A stretch of DNA of 64,000 nt, taken from NCBI GenBank assembly GCA_018712515.1, contig DVGW01000020.1:1-64000 (forward strand). Direction: 5' to 3'. Below the pieces are notes generated by a model. It was given only the letters and a program-made list of their open reading frames with translations. It searched no databases and was not told the origin of the DNA. Origin of the DNA: Aphodovivens avicola. GTDB taxonomy: Bacteria > Actinomycetota > Coriobacteriia > Coriobacteriales > Eggerthellaceae. Each line of letters starts with the position of its first letter. The first letter of the stretch is position 1. Shown one piece after another: positions 48,634 to 64,000 of the stretch. The translations under genes were made by a program, and so were the position numbers.

Positions 48634-49170
48634 ATGCCCCGCCAACGCAAAAAGCTGCTGATCGTCGACGGGTACAACGTGCTGCGCTCCGGCAGCCGCT
48701 ACCAGCGCATCGACGATCCCGACTACACCGACGACTGGTTCAACACCGCGCGCGACGCCCTCGTCAACGACGTGATCAACTTCGCCGGACGCGAGTGGCG
48801 CGCGATCGTGGTGTTCGACGGCGGCGGCAACGCGTTCTCGGCGGGGGAGGCGACCTCGCTCGGCGGCGTGCGCATCGTGTTCTCGCCGGCGGGGCAGAGC
48901 GCCGACAAGGTCATCGAGAAGCTCGCGCACGACGCGCGCGAGCGCCAGGTGGAGACGCTTGTCGTCTCCAGCGACGCGACCATCCAGGACACCGTCTTCG
49001 GATTCGGCGTCGACCGCATGAGCGCGGAGGGCTTCTGCCGCGAGCTCGGCGCCTACTACGAGGACGCCCGGCTCGACGATACGCCCAAGGTCTCCCGCAA
49101 GAACACCGTCGCCGACCGCATTCCCGCCGACGTCCTCGCCAAGCTCACCCGGATGCGCGACGGCCGGTAG
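48634..49170 (+). CDS. NYN-domain protein, YacP-like (Rae1 family)
   Basis: 178 residues. Begins KKLLIVDGYNVLRSG (first Asp and Asn of the NYN/PIN active site), with VVFDGGGNAFSAGE, FSPAGQSADKVIEKLA and TLVVSSDATIQDTVFG providing the other acidic positions. Related Rae1/YacP proteins are ribosome-associated endoribonucleases in Firmicutes and are often next to rlmB in gene order, as here. RNase activity is inferred from fold. Confidence 0.88.
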   Translation: MPRQRKKLLIVDGYNVLRSGSRYQRIDDPDYTDDWFNTARDALVNDVINFAGREWRAIVVFDGGGNAFSAGEATSLGGVRIVFSPAGQSADKVIEKLAHDARERQVETLVVSSDATIQDTVFGFGVDRMSAEGFCRELGAYYEDARLDDTPKVSRKNTVADRIPADVLAKLTRMRDGR

Positions 49171-49465
49171 GGCGGGTTGAGGGTCGTGCGCGACGGCTCC
49201 GCGTCGAGACGGAGGCCTTCGCGGCACCGTTCGATAGAGCCGGCGCTATTTCGCCGCCCGCGTCGACGTGGCGCTTGGGAGGAATCTTCCTAGCTGCGTG
49301 CGGCATCGCATGGGAGCGAAACCGAAGACGCCTCGAGCGCGTCGGATGCGTGCGGCTCTCATCGGATCCGCATAGGTTTCGCGCGGCATCTGCGTGAAGT
49401 CTGCGAATGTTCCGTCCGACCCCTGTGCGATCCTCGTGCGGCGTGGCGGCGCCATCCTGCCCGTC

Positions 49466-50407
49466 ATGAGACTTTTCCTTTACGGCGAAACGGCCGCCCA
49501 GTGGTGGGCGCATGCATGCGGCTTCGATCGCGCAAGCGAAGCCGCCCGTTTCGACGCCTCCGTTTTGCGGGAGTGCGCCCCCTCCGTCAAGACGATCCGC
49601 TGCCTTGTCGAAACCTTTCCGTTCCTATCGCCTCCTTACCATGTGCTCGCTTCTTCCGATGCCGATAAACGCGCCCTCGGCTCCGTCGTCGTCCATGTTT
49701 CGGGTTTTCCGTATGGAGACGGCTCGTTCATTCGCGTTGCCGGTGGAGTGTACGTGCCTTCCCCCGAACTTTGCTTCGCTCAATTCACCGGGAATTCGAC
49801 CCTCATCCGCTCCATCAAGGAGGGCTTTGCGCTTTGCGGATCTTTCGCCCTCGACGAATCGTCGGAAACGGGGCTTTCCGCGCGCCGTCCGGTGGCATCG
49901 ACGCGTTCCTTGGGGCGCTTTCTCGACTCGCATTCCAGACTGCACGGCACGGCAAAAGCGAGAAGGGCGATCCGCTGGGTTATGGACGGATCGGCATCCC
50001 CGCGTGAGTCGGACCTTGCCATGCGGTTGACGTTGCCGCAGCGATTGGGCGGCTTCGGGATTCCGGGCGCGCGGCTCAATCACCGCATAGATCCGCAGAA
50101 GCTCGCCAGCCGTCTGACCGATAGCGAGTATTTCGTGGGCGATTTGTGCTGGGAGCGTGAGAAGCTCGTCGTCGAATACGATTCCGATCTTCATCTCACG
50201 TCCAGCGGGCTTGCCCACGATGCCGAGAAACGCGGCGTTCTGGAAGAGGATGGTTACAAGGTGATCACCGTCACGAAGCTTCAACTCGACAGCCCCGTGG
50301 AGATGGCTCGAATCGCATGGAGGATCGGGCGGCATCTCGGAATCCGCGTCCGTATCCAGAATCCTTATTTCAAACGCCTCCAAACCGAATTGTTCCGATT
50401 GGGCTGA
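49466..50407 (+). CDS. Endonuclease-domain-like protein of unknown function
   Basis: About 313 residues from ATG 49466; an earlier in-frame GTG or ATG back to 49394 is possible and no clear Shine-Dalgarno settles it. The C-terminal third, WEREKLVVEYDSDLHL then AHDAEKRGVLEEDGYKVITVT, follows the E-x-D-x-x-H pattern and strand order of very-short-patch-repair/DUF559-type PD-(D/E)xK nucleases. The N-terminal two thirds resemble proteins with a degraded AbiEi-like or winged-helix segment but are not clearly recognised. Such solitary proteins are numerous in Coriobacteriia. The 295 bases before it (49171-49465) show no other gene. Confidence 0.55.
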   Translation: MRLFLYGETAAQWWAHACGFDRASEAARFDASVLRECAPSVKTIRCLVETFPFLSPPYHVLASSDADKRALGSVVVHVSGFPYGDGSFIRVAGGVYVPSPELCFAQFTGNSTLIRSIKEGFALCGSFALDESSETGLSARRPVASTRSLGRFLDSHSRLHGTAKARRAIRWVMDGSASPRESDLAMRLTLPQRLGGFGIPGARLNHRIDPQKLASRLTDSEYFVGDLCWEREKLVVEYDSDLHLTSSGLAHDAEKRGVLEEDGYKVITVTKLQLDSPVEMARIAWRIGRHLGIRVRIQNPYFKRLQTELFRLG

Positions 50408-51209
50408 GTCCTTCGCCGCGGGGTTTGGGCGATTCGGGTCTGGTTCGCCGATCGCTCCAGAGACTTTGGAGCTGCGTTCCGTCCTTGAGCTGCCGCTTCG
50501 TCGTGTTTGGCCCCCGCATCGCCTCCGCCCTCGTGCATCGCCCTCGCCCTCGTGTATCGTCGCCCTCGCGGTGATTCGATCTCCTTTGCACCACACCCTC
50601 ATCAAGGTCCGGTCCGCATTCTGCGATTCGGCAAAACGGATGAGAATGCACAGGATTGGGCGCCGGCGATGGCGATTTGGCTTGCGATTGATCGAATTGG
50701 GCGGCGGCAAAGCGTATAAACGCCCAAAACGCATCGCTTTCATCCGAGATGCCGTCCGGATGGCTGAAAGAGCGAGCTCTGGGCGGTTCGTCGCTGGGGT
50801 GCGGCGAAGATGCGTGGTTTTGCGCCCCGCCCTCGCGCCGCGCGCTGCGTTCCGCTCACTGTCCCGCCGTCCCCGCGCCCCGAGCCGCGCTTGTACCCGG
50901 CAGCGCCCGCCTCGCCGTGCCCGTGCCGCACGCCGTGCCCGTCCCGCAGTCCCGCTCGCCGTGCCCGCGCCGCGCTTGTGCCCGGCAGTGCTCGCCCCGT
51001 CGCCTCGCACCCCAGCCTTGCCGCCCCGTGTGCCGCCCCGCGCCGCGCTTGCACCCGGCAGCTCTCCTCGTCGCCTCGCACCCTCCGCCGCCCCGCACAC
51101 CACCGCGCTCCTCGCCGCGCTGCGCCCCGGCGCCCCGCGCCTGCCTGATCGACGCGCTCCGAATTCGCCCAGATCAACAGCAATTTTCCATATCTCGTAA
51201 AAAATTTTC
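50408..51209. other. Long gene-free, repetitive GC-rich region before rpoB
   Basis: No real gene is supported over about 800 bases; open frames here lack ribosome sites and have low-complexity Pro/Arg/Ala translations. From about 50870 to 51080 the plus strand is strongly C-rich, with three spaced copies of CGCGCTTGYRCCCGGCAG (near 50887, 50973 and 51043) and two copies of GTCGCCTCGCACCC between them. Possible roles: long leader-free spacer, replication- or transcription-related barrier, or decayed sequence. Confidence 0.5.
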
Positions 51210-51238
51210 TTGACGGGTTGCGTTTTACGTCGTATCTT
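51210..51238 (+). promoter_or_regulatory. Promoter of rpoBC
   Basis: TTGACG (51210-51215), 17-base spacer, TATCTT (51233-51238), preceded by an A+T-rich stretch (AAAAAATTTTC) that could act as an UP element. It lies about 50 bases before the GTG start of rpoB, whose site is GAAGGAGG. Confidence 0.75.
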
Positions 51239-51293
51239 AGCCAATTGCATTTTTTCGCAGATTCACGGATTCTCTTGAAGGAGGAAAGACCTC

Positions 51294-59246
<7,953 letters not shown>

Positions 59247-59250
59247 GTAG

Positions 59251-59400
59251 GTTCCGCCGGCTTGCCAGCCGGTGGAACGAGCCGACGCTGCGGCTGCCCG
59301 GTGCACCCCGCCTCGCGGCGACAGCGGAGGTTCACGTACCGAAGTACGCTTCACCTCCGCCGTCCCCACGATGCGGGGCACCCCGGGCACCCTCGCTGAC
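59251..59400 (+). repeat. Structured, covarying element, copy 1 (between rpoC and hisE)
   Basis: Five bases after the rpoC stop. Predicted helices: P1 59251-59262/59267-59278; P2 about 59294-59310/59374-59391 with internal mismatches; P3 59324-59331/59353-59360; P4 59335-59339/59344-59348 closed by CGAA. Unpaired TCA (59332-59334) and CTTC (59349-59352) flank P4, and the copy ends CTCGCTGAC. Copy 2 at 59969 keeps the unpaired bases and ends, while P2 and P3 have different sequences that still pair. A transcribed RNA structure or a mobile palindromic repeat is possible. Confidence 0.72.
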
Positions 59401-59425
59401 TTGAATTCAAACAGCGAGCTCGCTT

Positions 59426-59466
59426 CACGAGCCAAAGGGACGCCCCTTTGGCTCGTGTTGTTTTTC
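59426..59466 (+). terminator. Rho-independent terminator after rpoBC
   Basis: 14-bp perfect stem 59426-59439/59444-59457 (CACGAGCCAAAGGG type) with a 4-base loop, followed by TTGTTTTT. It lies 17 bases before the hisE start, so it either ends the rpoBC transcript or attenuates read-through into hisE. Confidence 0.9.
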
Positions 59467-59482
59467 GATCGAAAGGTTAGAA

Positions 59483-59965
59483 ATGTCTTCCAAAACGCAC
59501 ATCCCCGAGGGCCAGGTGCCGCCCGCATCCCAGATCGGGGCGACGATGGAGGCGCTCGCCGCCACCATCGCCGGACGCCGCGAGGCGGGGGAGGAAAGCT
59601 ACACCCACCGGCTGCTCACCGGGCCTTTGGACAAGCCGCTCAAGAAGGTGGCCGAGGAGGCCGTCGAGGTGGGGCTGGCAGCCAAGGACGTGGAGTCGCG
59701 GGCGGCCAGCGCCCTTGCGGCGGCGCTTGCGGTGTCGCCGGATGCGGACGATCTGACGGTCGCGCTGCCTCCCGACTACGACGAGGCGGTCGACCACCTG
59801 CGTTACGAGGCTGCGGATGTGGTGTACCACCTGCTCGTGGTGCTGGAGCGCTTCGGCGTCTCCATCGACGAGTTCGCGGCCGAGCTCAACAGCCGCATGA
59901 CCGAGGAGGAGCGCCCGCAAGGGGCGGTGCTCCTCAAACCCGAGCATATCAAGAGGGGGCATTAG
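59483..59965 (+). CDS. hisE: Phosphoribosyl-ATP pyrophosphatase
   Basis: 160 residues; the all-alpha MazG-like HisE domain covers residues about 18-150 (SYTHRLLTGPLDKPLKKVAEE, AVEVGLAAKD, YEAADVVYHLLVVLERFGVS) with the E-E-x2-E and E-x2-D metal motifs. It is longer than usual by an N-terminal extension and a 15-residue insertion. It hydrolyses phosphoribosyl-ATP in histidine synthesis. No other his gene is near; it sits between rpoC and glmM and is bracketed by the two structured repeat copies. Confidence 0.93.
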   Translation: MSSKTHIPEGQVPPASQIGATMEALAATIAGRREAGEESYTHRLLTGPLDKPLKKVAEEAVEVGLAAKDVESRAASALAAALAVSPDADDLTVALPPDYDEAVDHLRYEAADVVYHLLVVLERFGVSIDEFAAELNSRMTEEERPQGAVLLKPEHIKRGH

Positions 59966-59968
59966 GCC

Positions 59969-60125
59969 GTTCCGCCGGCCTGCCGGCCTGCAGACAGGCG
60001 GAACCGGCCGGCGCTGCGAGCTTGCAGCGCACGCGGCCTTCGCGCGATCCCAAGGGCTCACGTGCAGAAGCGCGCTTCGCCCTTGGGATCCCCGAATTCC
60101 GCGCACGCTGCAAGCTCTCGCTGAC
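59969..60125 (+). repeat. Structured, covarying element, copy 2 (between hisE and glmM)
   Basis: Helices correspond to copy 1: P1 59969-59976/59997-60004; P2 about 60019-60035/60099-60116; P3 60046-60057/60079-60090 (12 bp); P4 60061-60065/60070-60074 closed by AGAA. The unpaired TCA (60058-60060) and CTTC (60075-60078) are the same as in copy 1, as are the opening GTTCCGCC, the internal CGCTGCG and the closing CTCGCTGAC. In P4 an A-T pair of copy 1 is a G-C pair here and T-A is T-G, i.e. compensatory change. Confidence 0.72.
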
Positions 60126-60149
60126 ATTACCTGAAGGGGGAGATCGAAC

Positions 60150-61520
60150 ATGGCACGACTTTTCGGAACCGACGGCGTTCGCGGCGTGGCGAACACCGAG
60201 CTCACCTGCGAGCTGGCATACCGGCTCGGCCAGGCCGCCGTGGCGTTTCTCGGCAAGGCGATCGTGGTCGGCAAGGACACGCGCCTTTCCGGCGACATGC
60301 TGGAGTCGGCGATGGTCGCCGGCATCACCAGCGCGGGCGGCACGGCGCTTCTGACGGGCGTCATCCCGACGCCGGCGGTGGCGCTGCTGGTCCGCGAGCT
60401 CAACGCCGCGGGCGGCGCGGTCATATCCGCATCCCATAATCCGCCGGAGTACAACGGCATCAAGCTGTTCGACGCGGAGGGCTTCAAGCTGCCCGACGCG
60501 GTCGAGGACGAGATCGAGGCGTTCATCAAGCAGGGCGGCCTCGAGGGCCGAATCGAGCGTGCGCGCGAGGCGGGCGACGAGGACGCCGCCATGCCGAGCG
60601 GCCCCGAGCTGGGCGTCGCCGTCGAGGTGGACGAGGCGTGCGAGATGTACATCGAGCACGCGGTGCGCTCCATCCGCGAGCAGGGCATCGATTTCGAGGG
60701 CCTGACGGTTGCGCTCGACACCGGCCACGGCGCCTCATCGCTCACGAGTCCGACGGCGCTGCGCCGCCTGGGCGCCGAGGTCATCGTCATCAACGACGAC
60801 TATAACGGCAACGATATCAACGTCGAGTGCGGCTCCACCCACCTCGGCCCGCTGCGCGAGCTGATGGAGGAGACGGGCGCTGATGTGGGCATCGCCCATG
60901 ACGGCGACGCCGACCGCGTGATGCTGATGACGCCTGAGGGCGAGGAGATCGACGGCGACATCGTCGAGGCCGTCTGCGCGCTGGACATGAAGGAGCGCGG
61001 CCTGCTGGCGGGCAACACCGCCGTGAGCACGGTCATGTGCAACCTGGGCTTCGTCCATGCGATGCGCGACCACGGCATCGACGTGGTCCAGACCAAGGTG
61101 GGCGACCGCTACGTGCTCGAGGAGATGCGCGCTAAGGGCTACGCCATCGGCGGCGAGCAGTCCGGCCACATGATCCTGCTCGAGCACAACTCCACGGGCG
61201 ACGGCCTGATGACCGCCGTGCAGTTCTTGGCTGCGGTCAAGCGCACGGGCAAGACGGTCTCCGAAGCCGTCAAGGTGATGACGCGCTTCCCGCAGACCCT
61301 CATCAACGTGCGCGTCGCCGACAAGCACACGGTGAGCGAGAAGCCCGCCGTCAAGGACGCCGTCGCGGCCGCCGAGGCCGCGTTGGGCGAGGACGGCCGC
61401 GTGCTGCTGCGTCCCTCCGGCACCGAGCCGGTCGTGCGCGTGATGGTCGAGGCACTGCGCAAGGAGGACGCCGACACCCACGCCCAGGCCATCGCCGAAG
61501 TGGTCGAGCGCGAGGGCTAG
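60150..61520 (+). CDS. glmM: Phosphoglucosamine mutase
   Basis: 456 residues, GAAGGGGGA upstream. Begins RLFGTDGVRGVAN; active-site phosphoserine Ser95 in ISASHNPPEYNGIK; metal loop DGDADR; sugar-binding GEQSGHMI; phosphate-binding LRPSGTEPVVRVMVE. It converts glucosamine-6-phosphate to glucosamine-1-phosphate for UDP-GlcNAc and peptidoglycan synthesis. Relative to other GlmM proteins it carries a modest acidic insertion around residues 140-160 (AREAGDEDAAMPSGPE). Followed by a clear terminator. Confidence 0.98.
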   Translation: MARLFGTDGVRGVANTELTCELAYRLGQAAVAFLGKAIVVGKDTRLSGDMLESAMVAGITSAGGTALLTGVIPTPAVALLVRELNAAGGAVISASHNPPEYNGIKLFDAEGFKLPDAVEDEIEAFIKQGGLEGRIERAREAGDEDAAMPSGPELGVAVEVDEACEMYIEHAVRSIREQGIDFEGLTVALDTGHGASSLTSPTALRRLGAEVIVINDDYNGNDINVECGSTHLGPLRELMEETGADVGIAHDGDADRVMLMTPEGEEIDGDIVEAVCALDMKERGLLAGNTAVSTVMCNLGFVHAMRDHGIDVVQTKVGDRYVLEEMRAKGYAIGGEQSGHMILLEHNSTGDGLMTAVQFLAAVKRTGKTVSEAVKVMTRFPQTLINVRVADKHTVSEKPAVKDAVAAAEAALGEDGRVLLRPSGTEPVVRVMVEALRKEDADTHAQAIAEVVEREG

Positions 61521-61558
61521 GCGCGCCGTCCCTTCGATCCGAACATGCCGAAAACCCT

Positions 61559-61589
61559 GGAGAGCCCCTGCGAAGGGGCTCTCCGTTTT
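61559..61589 (+). terminator. Terminator of glmM
   Basis: 10-bp stem GGAGAGCCCC / GGGGCTCTCC with a TGCGAA loop, then GTTTTG, 38 bases after the glmM stop. The opposite strand has no T-run, so it acts mainly in the plus direction. Confidence 0.88.
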
Positions 61590-61591
61590 GC

Positions 61592-61602
61592 GGGGGGGGG
61601 GG
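61592..61602. repeat. Eleven-G homopolymer in an intergenic region
   Basis: Eleven consecutive G directly after the glmM terminator and 26 bases beyond the stop of the convergent gene. It is non-coding here; a length change would alter only spacing. Confidence 0.9.
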
Positions 61603-61628
61603 TCAAGGCGGCGGGACTGCCTTCGCCC

Positions 61629-62705
61629 CTAGCCCCGGTCGCCCGAAAGCCGCTCTATCGCGACGCGCGCTTCGTCCTCGACGATCGTTCCGGCGAACAC
61701 GCGGACGGCGCGCTCGAGCGCCGGGATATAGCGCGTCTCCCCCGAGTTGCCCATCGCGCGCGCCGCGTTGCGCCGGAAGATATCGGGATCGCGGATGTAG
61801 TTGTACATGATGGGCTGGACGATGTCGCGGTAGCAGTCCCCTTCGAACCCACCCTCCAAGAACAGCAGCTTCTCCAAGTCGAACAGGGCGGCGAGCCTGT
61901 CCAGGAAGGGATCGCGATGCCGCTCAGCGCGTGCTTTCCGGAGCACCGCGCGATTGCGCGGGCACGCCTCCTGGCATGCATCGCAGCCGTGGATGTGCGT
62001 GCCGACGAGCGAGGTGTCGATCGCAGGTTCGGGCATCAGGTTGTTCAACAGGATGCACCTCATCGGATTAAGCTCGCGGGGGCCTTCGATCGCCTGCGTC
62101 GGGCAGGCGTCGATGCATCGTCGGCATCCAGGCGGGCAGCCGTTGACGATCTCATGGACCTCGTAGTCGAGCTCGGCATCGATGAGCCAGGCGTGCATCA
62201 CGGCGAAGGAGCCGTCCTCCTCGGTGTAGGCGAAGTTGTTGTTGCCGTACGTCGCGATGCCCGCTCGGACGCAGGCGTAGCGGGCGGGGTATTCGATCTT
62301 GCCGCGGTACACCTCGATGCCTTCGGATTCCATGAACGACGCCAACGCCTCGATACGCCTGCCGGCGAGGCTTTCCGGCTGCGGGACGTACGAGCGGGCG
62401 AGGTAGAAGCGGCCGATGAGGGGCGTGAGCTCCTCGGGGTAGTCGACGCTCCCGACACCCAGCGTCGCGCACACGATGGAGCGCCCCTGGGGGAAGTAGC
62501 GCGAGGGGAAGCATCCGGCATGGAACGACGTGGGGTTGTTCTTGGTGAATCGGTCGTAGGACGGGCGCGCCTCCACGTGCGCCGCATACTCGGGCAGGTC
62601 CTCGCAGGGGATCGCCCCCGCATGCGAGAATCCCAGCTCGAGGGCCTTCATCTTGATCCGCTCGGTTAGTATGCGCCTTTGCTCCGCCGTGGTTCCGCGT
62701 TCCAT
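61629..62705 (-). CDS. QueG-like 4Fe-4S double-cluster protein
   Basis: 358 residues from ATG 62705 (AAGGGG six bases upstream). Two cluster motifs of the epoxyqueuosine-reductase/reductive-dehalogenase type: GCPPGCRRCIDACPTQAI and CDACQEACPRNRAV, with the upstream RAGIATYGNNNFAYTEEDGS segment where QueG proteins read RAGLGWxGKNT. The N-terminal part (GFSHAGAIPCEDL) fits a cobalamin-binding region of QueG, while the last 60 residues suggest HEAT-like repeats. The GKNT motif is replaced by GNNN, so it may be a divergent paralogue with another substrate rather than true QueG. Confidence 0.78.
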   Translation of the reverse strand: MERGTTAEQRRILTERIKMKALELGFSHAGAIPCEDLPEYAAHVEARPSYDRFTKNNPTSFHAGCFPSRYFPQGRSIVCATLGVGSVDYPEELTPLIGRFYLARSYVPQPESLAGRRIEALASFMESEGIEVYRGKIEYPARYACVRAGIATYGNNNFAYTEEDGSFAVMHAWLIDAELDYEVHEIVNGCPPGCRRCIDACPTQAIEGPRELNPMRCILLNNLMPEPAIDTSLVGTHIHGCDACQEACPRNRAVLRKARAERHRDPFLDRLAALFDLEKLLFLEGGFEGDCYRDIVQPIMYNYIRDPDIFRRNAARAMGNSGETRYIPALERAVRVFAGTIVEDEARVAIERLSGDRG

Positions 62706-62863
62706 AGCAGCCCCTTCTCGAATCGTCCTGCCGGTTCCGATCCTTCGATGATGGGTACGATTATAGACGGGCGAGGGCCTCCGGGGAGACGGCGAGTTCA
62801 GGGCGACGTGCGCCCCCCGGGGGTGGACGCGGATGCCGTGCGCTCGCGGCAGCGCGGGTCGTC

Positions 62864-63120
62864 CCGGCATCCACAACGAGCGCTAGCGGCAACGCAGGTG
62901 CCCGGCATCCACAACGAGCGCTCGCGGCTGCGCGGGCCGCTCCGGCATCCACAACGAGCGCCGCGTATGAGAAGACGCCTAGCATCCGCATCGAGCGATA
63001 GCGGTAATGCGGGCCATCCCGGCATCCGAGGTGAGCTCTCACGGCAATGCGGCCATCCCGACATCCGAAGCGAGCGCTCACAACAGTGCGGACCATCCCG
63101 GCATCCACATCGAGCGCGCG
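62864..63120. repeat. 38-40-bp degenerate tandem repeat, about seven copies
   Basis: Copies of CCGGCATCCACAWCGAGCG start at 62864, 62902, 62942, 62978, 63019, 63058 and 63098; the other half of the unit (around GCGGCAATGCGGGCC) is also partly conserved, so there are no unique spacers. It fills the middle of the 641-base gap 62706-63346, which has no supported gene. Several unit lengths equal 13 codons, giving a repetitive minus-strand frame, but no start signal supports translation. Confidence 0.85.
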
Positions 63121-63346
63121 CAGATGGCGTCGAAGGACCCCTGGCATCGCCGCTCTTCGACGCATTTCGCGGTGTTTTGGCATGCTGTGGCGCGGATGCG
63201 CGATTTAGCGCGATTACGTGATGAGCGCGATTCCGCCATCAAGCGCGGGTTCCCAACATCAGATCTTCGTCAGATCTTCGGGAAGCCGAGGGGCGGTTTG
63301 CTACAATTCAGCCGTTTGCAGCATGGATGATGAACGAGGTGCGAGG

Positions 63347-64000
63347 ATGTTCCAGGTCGAGATTGTCGGTTACGTCCCCGACGAGGGCGTTGCCGATGCC
63401 GTTCTGCCCGACGGGTGCGTGCGGGTGGGATGCCAGGCGATGCGCAACCAGAAAGACCTCGTCAGCGTCGCCATGCCGCCTTCTGTGACGTCGATCGGGG
63501 AGCGCGCGTTCGCGGGATGCTTCCGTCTGTCGGATATCGCCTTCTCCCCGAACCTCGCGACGATGGAGCCCGGAGCGTTCGAGCACTGCCGCTCGCTCAA
63601 GCGGATCGAGCTGCCTCCGTCGCTGGACGAGATCCCGGCAAGCGCGTTCCTCGGCTGCCGGCAGCTCGCGTCCGTCACCGGCGTGGAGACCCTGCATGCG
63701 GTGGGCGGTCGTGCGTTCGCGCTCTGCAGGGAGCTGGCGGAGATCGGCCCGTTCGAAGCGCTCGAGACGTTGGGCGACCGCGCGTTCGCCTCGTGCGCCT
63801 CCCTTGAAGAGGTCATCCTGCCCGACACGCTCAAGTCGATCGGACGCGAGGCGTTCTTCGGCTGCGAATCGCTCAAGCATGTCCGCATCCCCGAGTCGGT
63901 CGAGGAGATTGGGCGCGACGTGTTCGAAGGATGCTCGTCCCTCGATTTCGACAAGATCCCCGAGCACTTGAAATGGACGTTCCCGGACGCGTTCCCCCAG
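63347..64000 (+). CDS. BspA-type leucine-rich-repeat protein (partial, runs off the window)
   Basis: 218 codons up to the right edge without a stop. From residue 35 on, repeats of 23-24 residues follow the BspA/LRR_5 consensus: SVTSIGERAFAGCFRLSDI, LDEIPASAFLGCRQLASV, LETLGDRAFASCASLEEV, LKSIGREAFFGCESLKHV and VEEIGRDVFEGCSSLD. No signal peptide is visible at the start. An in-frame ATG at 63323 would add eight residues but has no site; ATG 63347 is preceded by a GAGG-rich stretch. TACAAT at 63302-63307 may be the -10, and a 10-bp direct repeat (CAGATCTTCG) lies at 63260-63280. BspA-like repeats commonly mediate surface binding. Confidence 0.85.
   Translation, partial: MFQVEIVGYVPDEGVADAVLPDGCVRVGCQAMRNQKDLVSVAMPPSVTSIGERAFAGCFRLSDIAFSPNLATMEPGAFEHCRSLKRIELPPSLDEIPASAFLGCRQLASVTGVETLHAVGGRAFALCRELAEIGPFEALETLGDRAFASCASLEEVILPDTLKSIGREAFFGCESLKHVRIPESVEEIGRDVFEGCSSLDFDKIPEHLKWTFPDAFPQ

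Noticed and set aside
47655..48677. N-terminal extension of the coiled-coil protein frame on the minus strand
   Set aside because: It runs antisense through rlmB, and a well-placed GGAAGGAG site with a signal peptide marks the real start at 47654.
62864..63120. CRISPR array
   Set aside because: Units are 38-40 bases and partly conserved along their whole length; there are no unique spacers and no cas genes.
62761..63183. Repetitive 140-residue minus-strand protein over the tandem repeat
   Set aside because: No start signal, irregular unit lengths that break the 13-codon periodicity and low-complexity composition argue against translation.

Overview
The window looks like a chromosomal segment of a high-GC anaerobic actinobacterium of the class Coriobacteriia, most plausibly Eggerthellaceae. 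This is inferred from gene content and protein character: a DMSO-reductase-family operon with its TorD-like chaperone, an orphan NrfD subunit, ferredoxin-tailed aldo/keto reductase, rubrerythrin, and an rpoB-rpoC pair of actinobacterial type. No rRNA, tRNA, transposase or CRISPR array was found.

Layout. (1) 1-13.1 kb: a cell-surface glycan locus. It holds a Wzx-like flippase, two DegT-type PLP enzymes alternating with two ATP-grasp ligases in a tightly overlapping operon, a cobalamin-binding/glutamate-mutase-like fusion, an octopine-dehydrogenase-family enzyme, rmlA, and two rmlB copies that bracket the 3' remnant of a UDP-glucose dehydrogenase gene. The set suggests assembly of an unusual amino acid or opine and its attachment to a dTDP-sugar-based glycan. 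(2) 13.2-15.3 kb: a lower-GC AAA ATPase/RloB-like pair, probably anti-phage, behind a 52-bp perfect palindrome. (3) 15.4-30.7 kb: a DUF4012 membrane protein, a giant GlpA-like/disulphide-reductase-like fusion with its DUF1667 partner, HD hydrolase, enolase-superfamily enzyme, dtd, metallo-hydrolase, secreted nuclease, cupin-like protein, AKR, amino-acid permease and rubrerythrin, with several repeat families between them. (4) 30.8-39.8 kb: NrfD-GntR-slipin operon, an MNT/HEPN toxin-antitoxin pair whose antitoxin carries a ribbon-helix-helix domain, and the molybdopterin oxidoreductase operon. The two redox operons share an almost identical operator. (5) 39.9-50.4 kb: TetR/MFS efflux pair, nth, TRIC-like channel, a large coiled-coil/CAP surface protein with a ten-G tract in its 5' coding end, rlmB, a NYN-domain RNase-like gene and an endonuclease-like gene. 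(6) 51.2-64 kb: rpoB-rpoC, hisE, glmM, a QueG-like iron-sulphur protein and the start of a BspA-type leucine-rich-repeat protein.

Most notable signals: two copies of a structured, covarying element on either side of hisE; an alpha-CTD/NusA-like helix-hairpin-helix domain at the C-terminus of RpoC; the fused cobalamin mutase-like protein next to an opine-type dehydrogenase in a glycan locus; the operator shared by the two redox operons; and a probable phase-variable surface protein. All functional statements come from motif and family recognition by eye; no database search was run.
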